Numbered from the stretch's first letter, positions 22,381 through 34,498 are shown. The stretch: DNA of 64,000 bases from Euglena gracilis (GCA_039621445.1 CP154956.1:50393302-50457301), one strand, 5' to 3'. Made by a program: numbers and translations. The notes: a model not told the origin generated them from the sequence alone.

Positions 22381-24235
22381 ATTGTATGGTGGGGGTGTAA
22401 CCCCCACCACCCACAGCGTTTCCCGGGATTCACGTTCAGCCCTGACCAGAGCACAGTGCAGGTGCCAATTGCAGCAAGAAAGGGAGCAATGAGATTTTGG
22501 ACTGGATGATGCGCATCTGCAGCACATTTGTCACAACAGCATTATAAATCCAAATGACACAACCCTCACTCACCCTGAGAATAAATACAGGCTATTTTCA
22601 GGAAACGCTCTTGGTGGGATATCGATCAAGGGGTTTTCTTAAGCCAGAGGTGAACCCACCTCCGGAGGGTCTATTGTTTCCAGCCTGCACCTCACAGCCA
22701 GGCTGCGGACCCCCTCCAGGGTCGTTAAGCACATTCCTGATACCAATACCACAAAGCCATAAAACACGCATGTACCCAAGACATTGGCCCAGATCCCGAA
22801 GTCGATAACCCAAACCTTTGGCCCGCCAGGATTAAAAGCTCACAAGAAATATGCCAAAGAAAAGACATAAAAAAACCACATAAAATTAAAGGGGCCACTA
22901 TTTTGGTATTTGGGACCATCTTTTTGGTGTAAAATTAGGGACATTTCCCAAAGAAAACCACCTTGGAAAATTCGAAATGAGAGGCTTCTAAAAACAAAAA
23001 CGTTTGAACTTCAGAAATAAAACCAAACGTGCTGGCCTTGAACGTCATCCACTATCACATTAACTCCCACAGAAGGAGTCCTCACAAAAGGAGCACCAAC
23101 TCAATTGCATGCTTTCCTTTGACAAAGGGAGGAAGAATATCTGCAGCTACAAAGGTTTTCAAACCTCAAACCGAAGCATGACTCCAAAAAAAGATAAAAG
23201 AACAGGCCCGAGGATGCACTGTGAGATAATGCTACGAGAACGTGAGATAATGCTAGGAGAATGTGAGATTGGAAGAAATAAAAACACTCGCACACAATCA
23301 TTGGCACAGAAAAAAAAACAGCTAAAATTGCCAAAAAAATCAATCAGTGAATGAGAACCAACTTCTTGGGGGTGTATGAGTTGAATAATCAAATGTGACC
23401 AGCGTGACATGGAAACGTCACATATGACCCATTTTTAGAACGTTTGGGTCCAAAAAAAATCCAATTACGGTGAATGCATCACACATTTTTGACAAATTTG
23501 ATTCCTAATTTTGGAGCAAATTCCTAATTAGGTGCCATTTTTGGCTCCTACCGCGGGGGTTGCGGGGGGGGAGGGGGGTTGCGAGGGGGTGCACCCCTTC
23601 CAAACCCAATGACTGCTTAACTCCCCAAGAGAAGCACACAGCTACCAAAAGCACACCCACAAAAGCAAACCCACAACTCACCCCAGATTGGCCATCTGGC
23701 CCGGGGAAAAAAATTACCCCCCAAAAAATTTTTGGCCATTTAGGCCAAAATGGGGAACCCCTGTGCTCGCCGCTTGCTTGCTTATCCCTTGGGGTCCAAT
23801 CTGGGGGAGGGTAAATGGAAAATCATATAAAAAATAATAAAAATCGGTAATATTGCTTCATTTATAAATTCAACCTGCAACTCAATAAAATGGTCTAATA
23901 ACTTTGTATTTGAATGGACGAGGGAGTGTACTTTGACTTCTGAAAGTCATGGTTGCATGGATTATAATTTGAAAAGGAAATATAAAACAAAAGACAAAAA
24001 CATAATTGTTTCACTTTTCACAAGCAGAACATATCCAAAATTCTATTGTCATTGCCCAAAAATTTCATGCAATATTTTCGAGTGTTTGTGTCGGGATTTA
24101 CTGGAAAAAAAAACCATCAACATAATCAGAATAATGTGAAAACTAGTAGCTGTGTGCACATTGGCGTACCCAACATTCAACCATTCTAGGTTTTGTGCAG
24201 TGCTGAGCTCTTTGCCTGCTGATGGTGCCATGCCG
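22381..24235. other. No gene recognised
   Basis: Mostly A/T-rich DNA with short frames. A G-run block at 23550-23600 and 23790-23820 may be a repeat fragment. GAGATAATGCTA is duplicated at 23220-23255. Nothing else stands out. Confidence 0.4.
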
Positions 24236-24490
24236 CACAGATGTCGAGGCATGTGGCTAGGGCGGACCCTCGGCCCAACCTGGCGGCCAGGCCCAGCCCA
24301 GGGAAATTTTGCAAACCGGAGGAGGTCAGCCCGGCCCAGCGGCCTGACCCAGCTGCGACGGCCCGGCCGGCCCGATCTGGCCCATCTGGCGGCCCGGCCC
24401 CGCCCCGCCCGGCGGCCCAGCAGCCCGGTGGCCCGGCCCGGCCGGCGGCCCAACAGACCGGCCCAGCCCGGCCTGGCCCGGCCCAGGCAC
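24236..24490. repeat. GGCCCGGCC-rich block
   Basis: Dense repeats of GGCCCGGCC, GGCGGCCC and CAGCCCGG. Frames on both strands are Ala/Arg/Pro/Gly-rich only because of this composition. Confidence 0.7.
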
Positions 24491-24529
24491 GCAACTGGCC
24501 CTGGCAGTCTATGCGGGGCGATAGAGGGT

Positions 24530-25560
24530 CCCAGGGCTTTATTTAAGGTCCCCCAGTGATTTCCTTTGATTCCCCAACATTTTGGAGATGCTTTGAAATT
24601 TTCGATTTTTGACTCAAAAATGGCGCGAAAATGGCCAAAACGGGCTGTATTCAGGTGTCCAACTGCCCCTGGCAGTCTATACGGTGTCAGTCTATATATA
24701 ACAGTCAATAGAGGACCCAGTGGCTTTATTTAAAACAGCCACGCCAAAACAGGCCAAGGCAGTACAAAATGGGCCATATCAGGGGGCCAGGCGCGCAGCT
24801 GTCCCTCGGGACCTATCTGGGGTGCTGGAGGGTCTTTATTGTATGTCCCCAATGATTTCCTTTGATTGGCAACCATTTTGGAGGTATTTTGAAATTTTCG
24901 CTTTCTTGACCCCTAAATGGCCCCAAAATGGCTTAGTCAAAACAAGCCAAAACAGTACAGATTAGGAGCGTAACGGGCTCAAAATGTCCATAACTTTGGC
25001 CGGCCGTGGAGTGACGGGGAAATCGAAATACTATTAGACAAGGCGTTCCAAAGGCTTTATTTCAGGTCCTGGGCATTTCCTTTAATTTTGCTTCAATTCC
25101 GAGATATTTGGAAACATCGATTTTTTTGGCCCTGAAATGGTCAAAAACGGTACAGTCAGAACGCTGTTTTGGGCTGTCTCAGGCTTGGCGGGGAGTGATG
25201 GGGAAATCAAAATACTGTTAGATAAGGCGTTCCAAGGGGTTCAATTTGGGTCTCCAGACATTTCCTTTGATTTTGCTTCATTGTCGAGACATTTTTGAAA
25301 AAATCAATTTTTTGACCAAAAAAAACAAGCAGCCCAAAAAAAAATCACCCAAGGTGCCACAAAAGCGCGCCAGAACACGGGCCAGGCGTGTCGGCAGCCA
25401 AAACAGCATGCGGGGGGGGGGGGGGGGGGGCGATACAAGGCGTCCAAGAGTACATTTGGTCTGAAAGACACTTCTGGAAATAATGTACGTTTTCTCGAGA
25501 TATTTTCAAAAAATCGATTTTTTGACCGAAAATCTCAAAAATTCTTGACCGAAAATCCTG
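24530..25560. repeat. ~200-bp tandem repeat, about five diverged units
   Basis: Each unit has TTTATTT-AGGTC, then ATTTCCTTTGATT, then GAGA-ATTTTGAAA, then CGATTTTTTGACC. Units start near 24535, 24830, 25050, 25240 and 25445, so spacing is roughly 190-290. Between units lie short lines such as CTATACGG and GATACAAGGCGTCCAA. Confidence 0.65.
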
Positions 25561-26261
25561 GTGAAATGGCAGAGTCGAAACTGGGGGGTGGGCTAATCCT
25601 ACCCAGTTTGGACCCCTTCGCGGGAGAAAGACTCGGGCCTGGGAGGGGGGGTTGGTGGTCAAACGGAGGTGATTCGGAAACTCGGGGTCCAGTCGTTCGC
25701 AACTGAAACAAAAATTCCGGGAAAGGGTCTGGATCACGGTGATAATTAGCCGTTTTCATTTCCAACTCAGGGGCAGGGGGAAATTCCACCCCCCTTTACC
25801 TCCCTGGTGGTAAGCTTTGCTCTTACTCGAAAGTGAGAAGGCTCAGCGACCCCTACTGGAATCGAGGGCGGGGCAATTGAGCTTTGGAGATCTGTGGCAT
25901 CTTCAATAAGAGGAACATAGAAAAGCATGCATTAGATTGCAGATGAACTGTCCTTTCACGTTGAGGCTGCATGACCATCGGGGGCTTGTTTGAAACTGAT
26001 GGATGGGATACATCAATGATAAAGTTCCTCGATGCACGTGGTCCCAGAATGCTGCTCAAAAGCAAGGGTGCAACGAAGCAGCAGTCTGATCAAGGGAAAA
26101 TGGATTCCCAATTGATGAAAACCAAAGCCAAAAAGGAATGCTAATAACATTCGCCAGTACATGGAAGGATAAAACATCTTGATGTTCCAGAAATCCTGTC
26201 AGAAATACAAAAAGACGAGGTAAAAAAAAATTAACTGAATCGATGTTCCCATCAAGGGTTT
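25561..26261. other. No gene recognised
   Basis: Ordinary-composition sequence with short open frames on both strands; no domain, splice chain or repeat identified. Confidence 0.35.
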
Positions 26262-26640
26262 TTTCCCTGGAGGGAGTCCCACTAGCCACTGGAAAAAGGT
26301 GCTGGATGGGAAAAAGGTGCTGGCTGCCCCCCTAGGGGGTGGGGATGGGGGGGGGGAGAGCGGCCAGCTGGTGGCTGGACCCGGTGGGGGTACCCGAAAA
26401 ACAGGCAAAAAAAAGCCAAAATCTAGCCAGGTTGCCATTTTCAGCCAAAATTTGGAGGTGAAAACCCAAAAAAAACCACCCAAAAATGCCATTTTTGACC
26501 CCTTTTTCAAAAAATTTCAGCGCTTTGCACCAAAAAAATTTTCCGTCCAGCCCAGCTGCGTGCCGAACTTTATTTCAGCTGACTTATGCGGGGAGGAGGG
26601 GGAGGGGGCCAGCAGCCTGGCTGGGAGCTGCCAAGGTTGA
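26262..26640. repeat. GGCTGGA-word family, copy with central hairpin
   Basis: AAAAAGGTGCTGGATGGGAAAA, GGTGGCTGGACCC and GGAGCTGCC words at the ends, with CAGCGCTTTGCACC beside AAAAAAATTTT near 26518. Matches the layout of the element at 1-530. Confidence 0.6.
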
Positions 26641-26869
26641 CGGTTTGTTTTTGTGTTTTGTAATTTTTTAAAAGCAAAAAAAAATGTGTTTTTTTAGAAA
26701 AAAAAACGTCATCGAGGGTCCTGGGATTTTTTTGGACAAAAATGCAGGATATTCCTAATTTTTGGTGCCAAATCCTAATATTCAGGCGGGAAAATCCTAA
26801 TTTTACTTCAATTTTATTAAAAAATTGTTCAAAAAATCTTAACTTGAGCATTTGCCCCGACAATGTCAT

Positions 26870-27040
26870 CAATAGGATTATATGTCAAGGACTGTGTTTG
26901 GGCCAAGAGTTCGGGAGCCCAGGGGCGGGGACCACAGCGCCGAAAACCTCCTAAAACGTGTTTGGGCGAATATTTAGGACTTTTTACAGCTCGAAATCGG
27001 CCCAGACATGGTTTCAAAAGTGACGGTTTCAAACGTGACA
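26870..27040. repeat. TGTTTGGGCC family, copy 1
   Basis: GTGTTTGGGCCAAGAG, AGCCCAGGGGCGGGGACC, CGCCGAAAACCTCC and CGTGTTTGGGCGAA, then CTCGAAATCGGCCC. The same order is found, reversed and with a complete foldback, at 43635-43825. Confidence 0.65.
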
Positions 27041-27297
27041 GTTTCAAAAAAAAATGGCAAATTCCCCGATTTGACCCAAAAAAATGGTTTTTTGCCTATT
27101 TTCAAAAAAACCATTTTTTGAGGATTTTTGAAAAATTGGTGTTTTTCAATGAAAAAAAAAGCAACTTTTGGCATTTTCAAAAAAAAAAAAAAAAAAAGTT
27201 ATTGTTTACATAAAACAAAAAAACGTCAACCCTGGGAGCTGCTTGCTGGAAAAAAGGTGCAGCTGGCTGGACCCCCTGGGGTAGGGTCCCCAGCTTT

Positions 27298-27430
27298 ATG
27301 GCAAGAGCTGTGTTTTAGACACAGACTTCGTCCGAAGTCCTGTGCCTGGGACACAGACTTCGTCCGAAGGACGAAGCCTGTAATTCCCCCAGTCGTGAAA
27401 CAGAGGCACCGGGACTCAGGACAGAGTCTG
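27298..27430. repeat. Short direct and inverted CAGACTTCGTCCGAAG repeats
   Basis: ACACAGACTTCGTCCGAAG occurs twice (about 27317 and 27353), each followed by a partial inverse, GGACGAAGCCTG or AGTCCTGTG. Likely a small foldback element. Confidence 0.55.
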
Positions 27431-27489
27431 TGATTTTGACGATGGATGATATTCATTTCATCCAAAAAGGCATTTTTGGATGCCTTTTC

Positions 27490-27930
27490 ATTTGTTGGTT
27501 GGTTTTTGCGGTTGTTTCATTAGTTGTTGGTTGTTTCATTTTTGACACTTTGGAGCACAAAGTTTGGCATTTTGGGCACTTTGGTGACCAGAATTGGGCA
27601 TTTTTTGGCTCTTTGGTCATCAAAACTTGGCATTTTAGGTACCTGGCCAAGGGTTGGGCAGGACTGTGATGGTGTGCACACACCATCACCACAGCCCACG
27701 GGCTAACACAAGTTTTGGGGCATGGCCAAGAATTGCATTTTTGGCACCTTCATTTTGGCACTTTGGCAACCAAAATTTGGCATTTCTGGAACTTTGGTAA
27801 CAAAATTTTGAATATTCGGCAACCAATGTTCGGCATTGTGGCACTTTGGCTTTTGGCTTTTTTGGGGGCACTTTGGGGAAATAAACTTGGCATTTGTAGG
27901 CACTTTGGTGATGGATTGGCTCTTGGGATT
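27490..27930. repeat. Degenerate short tandem repeats (CACTTTGG, TTGGCATTTT)
   Basis: TTGGCATTTTGGGCACTTTGG-like units recur every 20-40 bases with variations. Frames through it are repeat-derived. An analogous GTGGCACCAAACTGGCACC array lies at 31430-31640. Confidence 0.6.
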
Positions 27931-27973
27931 TTTGGTGCTTTCGTAGACAAAGCGGCACTTTTTTTCTTTTTTG

Positions 27974-28134
27974 CACCCTCACCCCCCCCCCAGATTGGCC
28001 CTCTTCCGGGAGGCCCCGGACCCGAGAGGGCCAATCTGGGGGGGAGAGGTCCCCCAAAAAACGAAGAAACCGAAAAACTTTCTGGTTTCTGAAAAACCAG
28101 AAAGGGCCAACCTGGGGGGGGGGGGGTGAGAGTA
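27974..28134. repeat. MITE-like element, AGATTGGCCCTC-word family
   Basis: Left end ACCCTCACCCCCCCCC then AGATTGGCCCT; right end AGGGCCAACCT then a G-run and TGAGAGTA. An extra internal inverted pair (GAGGGCCAATCTGGG) gives nested hairpins. Only about 160 bp long. Confidence 0.75.
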
Positions 28135-28181
28135 ACTGTCCTCGTACACACTTGGAAAGAATTCCTTAACCTGACTCACGC

Positions 28182-28255
28182 CCAAGCTGGCTTCTAGGAC
28201 CCGGACTCAGTGGGAATTTTTTTGTCCACCCGAGTCTGGGTCCTAGAATGCTTGG
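28182..28255. repeat. Foldback hairpin
   Basis: CCAAGC and CTAGGACCCGGACTC on the left pair with GAGTCTGGGTCCTAG and GCTTGG on the right, around a T-rich loop. Confidence 0.8.
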
Positions 28256-29450
28256 GATCGCACCGTATTTTATTGTCAGCACGCAACAAGGCGAACCCTT
28301 TTCTGGCCGGAGGTAAAAGACCATTTTTTTAGGTTTATCTTTGTACAAGTGATGGCCTCCAATGGGGGGGGGGCTGCACCCCCCTGCCTCAAATGACAAA
28401 ATTTCTGTGTTGGCAACGTACTCCAGGGGGGACGTTTTCAGGGGGGGGTCCTTTTTGGGGGCCTTTTTGAAAATGAAACATTCCCTCCTTATGGGGCCTC
28501 AATTCGGGCTATTTTCTATGTAAATAACGTTGATGTGCGGGGGGGGGGGGTACTGGGTAGGCGGCCAACTAGCCATAGGTAGTCGGCAAGACAGGGTAGT
28601 CAGCTGACTGTCCGCCGAAACGATCCTCATTTAACTGCGCTGTGCCCAAATGGTGGCCAGTGCCCAAATAAGTGTCATACCCCTGAGGACCCGAAAGTGA
28701 AGTCCAAAAAAGTGCGACCCCCCAGAAAGCCACTTTACACTGAACCGCTTTCGGGTAGTGCCCAAAAAAGTGTCACACGCCCAAGGGTCCGAAACTACAG
28801 TCCCATGATGCACTTAAATAGGGGGTTTACCCACTCTAATGTACTAACAGGTGATGTTTGCTGACTTTTAAGCCCCCTCCCAAATAAAATTAATTCCCAA
28901 ACTAGCCCCAAAACAAAGCCGGCCGAAACCCACCCAATTGGCACCAGAACCCCCCAATCGGGAGTGAATATGCAAAAACTTTCAGGTAAAATTTACATTT
29001 CGGGCCAAACTCAGTAAATTTCAGTGGCCCCCCTCACTTCCGAAGTGAACTGAATAAGGGGTCCGGGGTCCCAAAGTGGACTTCCTAGCCTCGAACGTGA
29101 TAGGATGGAAAAAACACTGACGAAATTCCCATTCAGAATTCAAAATTGAATTCAAATTCAATTTTTTTCCCAAAAGACCCTCGCTGGCATTGATTTTTTG
29201 TATCTCTGTTTCTTTTAAACCCCCCCCAAAACACCCAAAAAGCATGTTTTGTTTTGTTTGTTTGTTTTTTATTACTGCTTTTGCCCACCCACCCCCCCGC
29301 CTCCATATCAAGAACTGTGTTTGAATTGCAGACTCTATCCTGGGTACTGTGTCCGAAAAGCAGACTCTTGGAGTTTGCTTTTCAAACACAGGACTCAACA
29401 TAGTTCTTTCAAGTCTTTCAAAAAGCACAAAGACTCTACATCGAAAAATC
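28256..29450. other. No gene recognised; partial AGTGCGCACC element
   Basis: A shortened copy of the AGTGCGCACC family lies at 28640-28830 (AAATAAGTGTCATACCCC, GGTCCGAAACTACAG, GGGGGTTTACC). The remainder has G-runs at 28440 and 28535 and short frames. At 29310-29410 AACTGTGTTTGAATT and CAAACACAGGACTC form a loose inverted pair. Confidence 0.45.
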
Positions 29451-29454
29451 TGTC

Positions 29455-29545
29455 CCAGACGACGGTTCGCGGGCATGAAGTCGGTGCCTTGCACGCCGGT
29501 TCGCGCATTACCCCGAACCGGCGTCCCAGGCACCAGCTTCATGCC
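29455..29545. repeat. Inverted repeat, GGTTCG-GGC family
   Basis: GGGCATGAAGTCGGTGCC pairs with GGCACCAGCTTCATGCCC around two GCCGGTTCG blocks. Similar GGTTCGGGCG blocks recur at 33545-33665, 34105-34165 and 36330-36455. Confidence 0.65.
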
Positions 29546-30019
29546 CCAAACGGCATCTCAAAATACCCCAATGACCCATGTTTGGGACACTTTGGGGCGA
29601 CTTTAGCCCGAGTTGGTCGCCGATCAAAATTGCCAGATTTCATACTTCTGCTGCCGTGTTTCCCAATCGAAAGCTCTTCAAAAGGGCTTTTGACAGATGG
29701 CCACAGAATTCAACCATAATGCACACAATTTTGGGCCGTTCTTTTTTACTGTTTCGGACTCTGATCCCCACCAAGCCCACTCTTGCAAGTCCTGCCCGCG
29801 CAGGGTGAGACCATTGGTGTAGAAACTGGGGGGGGCAGGGGGGAGGGCAGCCCCCCCCGAGATTTTTTCGCCCCCGAGAATTTTTTTGGTTCAAATTTTT
29901 TTGCCCCCCCCCCGAGAAAATTTACCAAATTTTTTTTGCTATTCTCCTTTGCAGATTAATGAAAAAGTTTTCTCACATTAAGGACTCAGCTTTTCATTGA
30001 ACTTTTGGGTGTTTTTGCT

Positions 30020-30360
30020 GGGACATCGCTATCGTCTCGCCGCCCTTTGGGCGGCCAAACAAGTGTAGAACTCATGGGTCACAGAGGACGAAAATCTTCC
30101 TGTTTTCGATTTGGGGTTGTTGTTTGTGAATATCTCCCAATCTCACCACCCTTCGGCCGGCAACAGGAAACACATGTATCTTGACTTGGCTCTTAACATT
30201 CAATTTTTTAAAGAGCACACCATTTCTGTTGACAGTTTGGCTCTGTTTGGGAAGGTTTTGGAAAAATGCATTACCGTCCAGCCGCCCTTCAGGCGGCAGT
30301 CAATTCTCTGTTCCGTGCAAAATGGCTCAGAGGGGACGGGCTTTGGGAGGCAACCTCGTT
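30020..30360 (-). repeat. Diverged copy of the segment that includes the NNNPKLKK exon
   Basis: Read on the minus strand, 30085-30230 matches 47130-47245: CAAACAACAACCCCAAA, preceded by CCGAAGGG-GG-GAGA and ACATGTGTTTCC. Frames are broken, so this is a decayed duplicate. GCCGCCC and GGGCGGC blocks are repeated along it. Confidence 0.55.
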
Positions 30361-30399
30361 ACCGTCTCTTTTTTCGCATTTAAGGTTGCTTTCAATTAA

Positions 30400-31425
30400 T
30401 CGATTAATCGATTAATCGTTCGAGGGGGGCTGATTAAGCGCTCAATCGGCCAGGGTGTCGATTAATCGAATATTCGGGAAATAATTGAAATGAAGGCAAT
30501 TTTTAAGGGAACTGACTGCTGTTGGAGTCCTTTGTGCATGAAGTCAACAACATAAAAAGAGCCTGCGTAAAAACAACCATTTGAGAAGCACTGTTATTGG
30601 TCTTCCCAGGGTGAAAAAGAACACTCAGAACCATCCAAAACCAAAAACCAGCTGCAAAGCTCTCGCGGCAGGCAAGCGTTGTGGAGTATTTTTGTTGTTG
30701 CTGACCTCTTGGACTAAAACACCTGAGGGTGCCCGTTATTGGAACCTTCTTTTTCAGCCTGCGCCTGCCCTGTTATTTGGACACTGCCCACTCAAAGGGC
30801 ACTGCCCTATTATTGGGGGGGGGGTTTATAGCTCACACTCCCAGTTGTGGATTGGGTGAACCATTGTCCAACCTGTGCTTTCAAATGTAAGAAACCCCCC
30901 CCCTTGGAGGTCTCCACACTCCAAAAAAAAGACCCGGCTCGTATTTTGGGAGGGTGATGGGATGTAATGGTGGGATGCCAGCCAAAAAAAAACCTCTATC
31001 GGCCAGGGACAAGACAATATGGGGGGAATCCTTGGCTTCACTTTTCCTTTGCACCCCACAGTGACCCCCCATATTGTCCGGTCGAAGGTTATGGGAGGTA
31101 GGACAGTGGGTAGATAAGCGGGGTACAATGGGGGTAAGCGGCGTCAATTCCCATCATCTGGCAGTGTTTACTTTTTCCACATTTTGGGGCTTTCCCCCCT
31201 CATTTTCAACCAGCAAACCTTGCTAACAAAAAGCCAGGAGGTCGAGGTTTTTTCAAAATTTTGCACCACAGGAAAAAATGCAAAAGAATCATGATGGAAA
31301 CCAATGTGTCCTGGGAAGTTCCCTTCTAGCCCTTCAAGGTTAGCTCAAGGTCCCAGACCATCATCATGATGTCATAACGATAGGAAACCTAAGGGGGACA
31401 AACTACCCCCCACGTGTGACCCATA
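30400..31425. other. No gene recognised; CCAGGTTATT-type fragment at 30730-30830
   Basis: Starts with four tandem ATTAATCG units (30395-30470). GTTATTGGAACC and CCTGTTATTTGG words beside G9 at 30730-30830 indicate a repeat fragment. The pair at about 31015 and 31065 (ATATGGGGGG / CCCCCATAT) suggests another small inverted element. No gene. Confidence 0.4.
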
Positions 31426-31429
31426 CTGG

Positions 31430-31645
31430 CCCCAAGATGTGACCCCAAACTGGCACCAACGTGTGGCACCCAACTGGCACCAAAACAGCTGCACCAAACT
31501 GGCACCAAGGTGTGGCACCAGACTGGCACCAAACTGGCCCCAACATGTGGCACCAAACTAGCCCAAAACAGTTGCACCAAACTGACCCCAAGATGTGGCC
31601 CCCAAGATGTGGCACCAAACTAGCTCCAAGGTTTGGCCCCAAACT
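31430..31645. repeat. Degenerate GTGGCACCAAACTGGCACC tandem repeats
   Basis: About ten units of 18-22 bases. The Trp/Val/Ser-rich frame on the minus strand is repeat-derived. Confidence 0.7.
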
Positions 31646-32194
31646 GTCCATTTTCGTTCGTAGTTCGGAAAAACAGAAACACAAACCAAGCAAGAAAACC
31701 AATATCTGACGAAATTTTTGAAAAGCCAGAAGTCAGGCAAAACCCCAAGAACCCATAAGCATAATGTTCAACGCTTGTCTTGGTGACCTGGCAAATTCGT
31801 CTGTCTTTTGTTTCTTTGTCTTCCTTGACACTCGAACTTCCCTTTGAACTTGACACCACTTCACTGTGTCCCATCTCAGAGAACATTTTGAAAATAAAAT
31901 TTCGTGCACAGCAAGGACGAAGGTGGAACATACCCCATTGTGCTAAGATGTTCTGAGCTGAGCAGGGCGCTCCTTCAGACCCATCATTTAAGGGGTGTAG
32001 GTGTCGCGGGGGGGGGGTCGCGGGGAGTCGCGGGAGGGAAATGAGTTTTGCGGCAGGTCATGCGTGACTTGTGTGACGTCATTCTTTCCTCTAATTTTAG
32101 ATCCCAATTCGGAATCTGCGTGACATTTGGGTCCAAAAAATAGGTTGAATTAGGAATTTGGGACAAATTATTTGCACTTTTGGTTTCCAATTGA
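31646..32194. other. No gene recognised
   Basis: Short frames only; a G-run at 32009-32018 and a GTCGCGGG repeat precede the next element. Confidence 0.35.
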
Positions 32195-32610
32195 GTAAAC
32201 CCCCCCCAAAAATAAGACCCCCCCATAAAATGGACCCCCCAAAATAAGACCCCCCCCTGGCCGGTCCGAGCAAAAATCTATGCAATGGACCCCCCCCATA
32301 AATAAGACCCCCCCTGCCCGCGCGAAGCGCCGGATTTTTGAAAAAGGGCCATTTTTGGGCGGTAAATCTGTCATTTTGGGACAGTTTCCACACAATTCAG
32401 CATATTTACCCCTATTTGTCTGGCGCGAAGCGCCGAATTTTTCGAAAAAATGGTATTTTGGGGGACATTTTTGCACATTTTGGGGGGTCGAAAATTTTCC
32501 AGCAAAATTCCATAAAATGGACCCCCCCCCATGAATAAGACCCCCCCTCGGGCTTTCCAGCAACTGACCCATGAAATGGACCCGGGGTCTTATTTTGGGG
32601 GGGGGGTTAG
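32195..32610. repeat. MITE-like element, AATAAGACCCCCC-word family
   Basis: Left end TAAACCCCCCCC then AAAAATAAGACC; right end GGTCTTATTTTGGGG then GGGTTAG. The words AATAAGACCCC and AAAATGGACCCC recur about four times each. The centre holds two GCGCGAAGCGCC hairpins (32320 and 32420), each beside GAATTTTT or GGATTTTT. No gene. Confidence 0.8.
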
Positions 32611-33250
32611 CAAATTCCTAATTAATCCAAATTTTTTGAAAACCGAATTGGGTTCAGAGTGGGGCCGCGGGGGGTTGCGGGTGAAACACCCCCTTAAAAT
32701 CTTGGAACCTCCACCTGTATTGAATAAAAAGACAAACGGCAAGAGGGTAGGACATATACTTCATTTTTGAGCGCCTTCCTTCTCCCAGTTCATCATCGGG
32801 GGTGGTTTGGTTCGCGGGGGGGACACGGGGGGGATGTGGCCTAATTACTGCCACACGTTTTCTTTGGCGTCACCCAAATTTGTATGTAATTTTCTTTTGG
32901 TCGACCAAAAAATGTGCCCGGCCAAAATCCAGGGCGCAGGGGGGGACGGGGGGGACGTGAGGGGAACACCCCCGTCTTGAAGGCGTTTGGTTTTCGTTGG
33001 TTGTGACAGAGGCAGATCCTAACAGTTACAAATGTCCGTTTTCTCATAAAATGTCTAAAATGACCGTTTTACACACTGACAAACGAAAACGAGGTCGTTT
33101 GACCGTCACTTTTCCATCCCTGGCCTTTGGCGCCATACCCCCCCCTTCCCTACGGGAAGTCAACATGTCCAGTTCAGTTCGGAAGAAAACAGGAGCCAGT
33201 GGTCACGAAGTCCCAAGTCCACAGGTCCCAGCCCCCCCCCCCCCGTGTAC
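32611..33250. other. No gene recognised
   Basis: G-runs at 32815-32835 and 32938-32958. The plus-strand frame 33000-33250 looks slightly protein-like (FPSLAFGAIPPPSLREVN) but has no start, domain or splice pair that I can support. Confidence 0.35.
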
Positions 33251-33251
33251 C

Positions 33252-33460
33252 TACCCTCACCCTCCCCCCATTTGGCCAATGGCCGGGCTCCTTCGGACCC
33301 CCAATTAGCCAATTAGGGGGTGGGGGACAATTAGCGGGGGGTTACCCCGGCCATGAACCAATTAGGCTGACCCCCCCCCCTAATTGGCTAAAGGACTGTC
33401 CAACGGGACCCCCAATCAGCCAATTAGGGGGGGAGGCAATCAGGGGGGGGGGGTGAGGGT
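33252..33460. repeat. MITE-like element, AATTAGCCAATTAGG-word family
   Basis: Left end TACCCTCACCCTCCCCC, right end a G-run then TGAGGGTGG. The words CCAATTAGCCAATTAGG, ACCAATTAGGCTGACC and CCTAATTGGCT fill the interior in both orientations. Confidence 0.7.
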
Positions 33461-34170
33461 GGCCTCCATTTTTGGGGGTTATCTTGAGCCATTTTCCAAA
33501 AAAAATCTTTTTTTAGGTGAAAACAGCACCAATGTATTGAAACCGTGTCTGGGGGCTCCGGGTTCGCGCCTGAACCGGCATCTGGGACACCGGTTCGGGC
33601 GGGAAATTTCTGCCGCCCGAATAGGCATTCTGAGCCACGGCTTCACGCCCGAACCGGCATTCTGGGCACTGTTTTCGTATCAAAAGATGCATGCAAACAC
33701 CAAGTGGGATTCCTGGTTTGATATGCAGAAGTCCAACATCATTGTGTTAGCCGACAATTTGGGTCAGAGGCGAGAGAGCTCGCAAGAGCTCAGAGTGAGC
33801 AACTTCCACCCAGAGGAGACCAAGGATGGCACAACGTTTGCACGCTGGGTTTTTTTGGCAGCAACTCCGCCAACCTGTTGTTCCAAATGCACACTTGCAC
33901 GATGCTCACACCCTTCTTTGCACTGCTTGCATGTTCCTGCGGTTGGTGAAGGACGCTCAAGGATGAAGCACCCCCTGAGGGGGGGTATCACCCACCTCTA
34001 GACAAAGGCGGCCACCCCTAAGTCCAGTGTTGGGGGTAGCCGCCTTTGTCAAAGATTGGAGGCGGAGGTGCGACCTCAATTAACTGTGTAACATCGGCTG
34101 AATTTATATCGAGATCTGTGCCCCAGGCACCAGGTTCACGCCCAAATCGATGTCTGGGACACAGGGACGC
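33461..34170. other. No firm gene; GGTTCGGGC repeats and a possible exon
   Basis: GGTTCG-GGCG repeats at 33545-33665. The plus-strand stretch 33716-33850 reads NIIVLADNLGQRRESSQELR and VSNFHPEETKDGTTFARW, which looks coding, but I found no partner exon. CCGCCTTTGTC is inverted at 34005 and 34040. Confidence 0.35.
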
Positions 34171-34179
34171 ACGGTCTTG

Positions 34180-34498
34180 TATTATTACTCTTGACCGGAT
34201 TTTTCTAAATGCGGCCAGATTGCTACCGTGTGCACCAATGCGCTGCCCAAACCCCCAACCAGCAGAATTTCTGGCTGGTCTTGAGGCTGCCGCCGCACCT
34301 TGGGAAACCCTAGCAGCCCACTTACTTCTGTTTGGGGATGTGCTTGTCAACAGCTGCCCCATGGTGGTCTTCCAAAAAGCAAAAGCACTCGCAGCCACCC
34401 GGGATTTCCAAAGGGTTTGCGAGCTGCGTGGTGCAACATTTGACAAACTGGATGACTGGCTCTTGGCATCCCCGTTACGGTTTCCTAGATGGCCCTGA
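34180..34498 (+). pseudogene. Possible third relative of the tyrosine-recombinase N-terminal domain
   Basis: The plus-strand frame has PNPQPAEFLAGLE, then KAKALAATRDFQRVC and then FDKLDDWLL. These align in order with PRPPKPDEFVATLE, TAKAERVAVTRLLEFQQVC and YEDLDGFF of the recombinase ORF at 40568-41167. The frame meets TGA just before a strong donor (GTAAGT at 34500). If that intron ran to CTCAG at 34905, the next exons would continue in frame, but only if the TGA were read through. Similarity is modest and was judged by eye. It could be an unrelated exon. Confidence 0.3.

Noticed and set aside
24236-24559. Ala/Arg/Pro-rich ORFs on both strands
   Set aside because: All frames are open because of GGCCCGGCC repeats.
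32590-32612. Telomere-like GGGGTTAG sequence
   Set aside because: It occurs once, as the end of a MITE-like inverted repeat, not as a tandem array.
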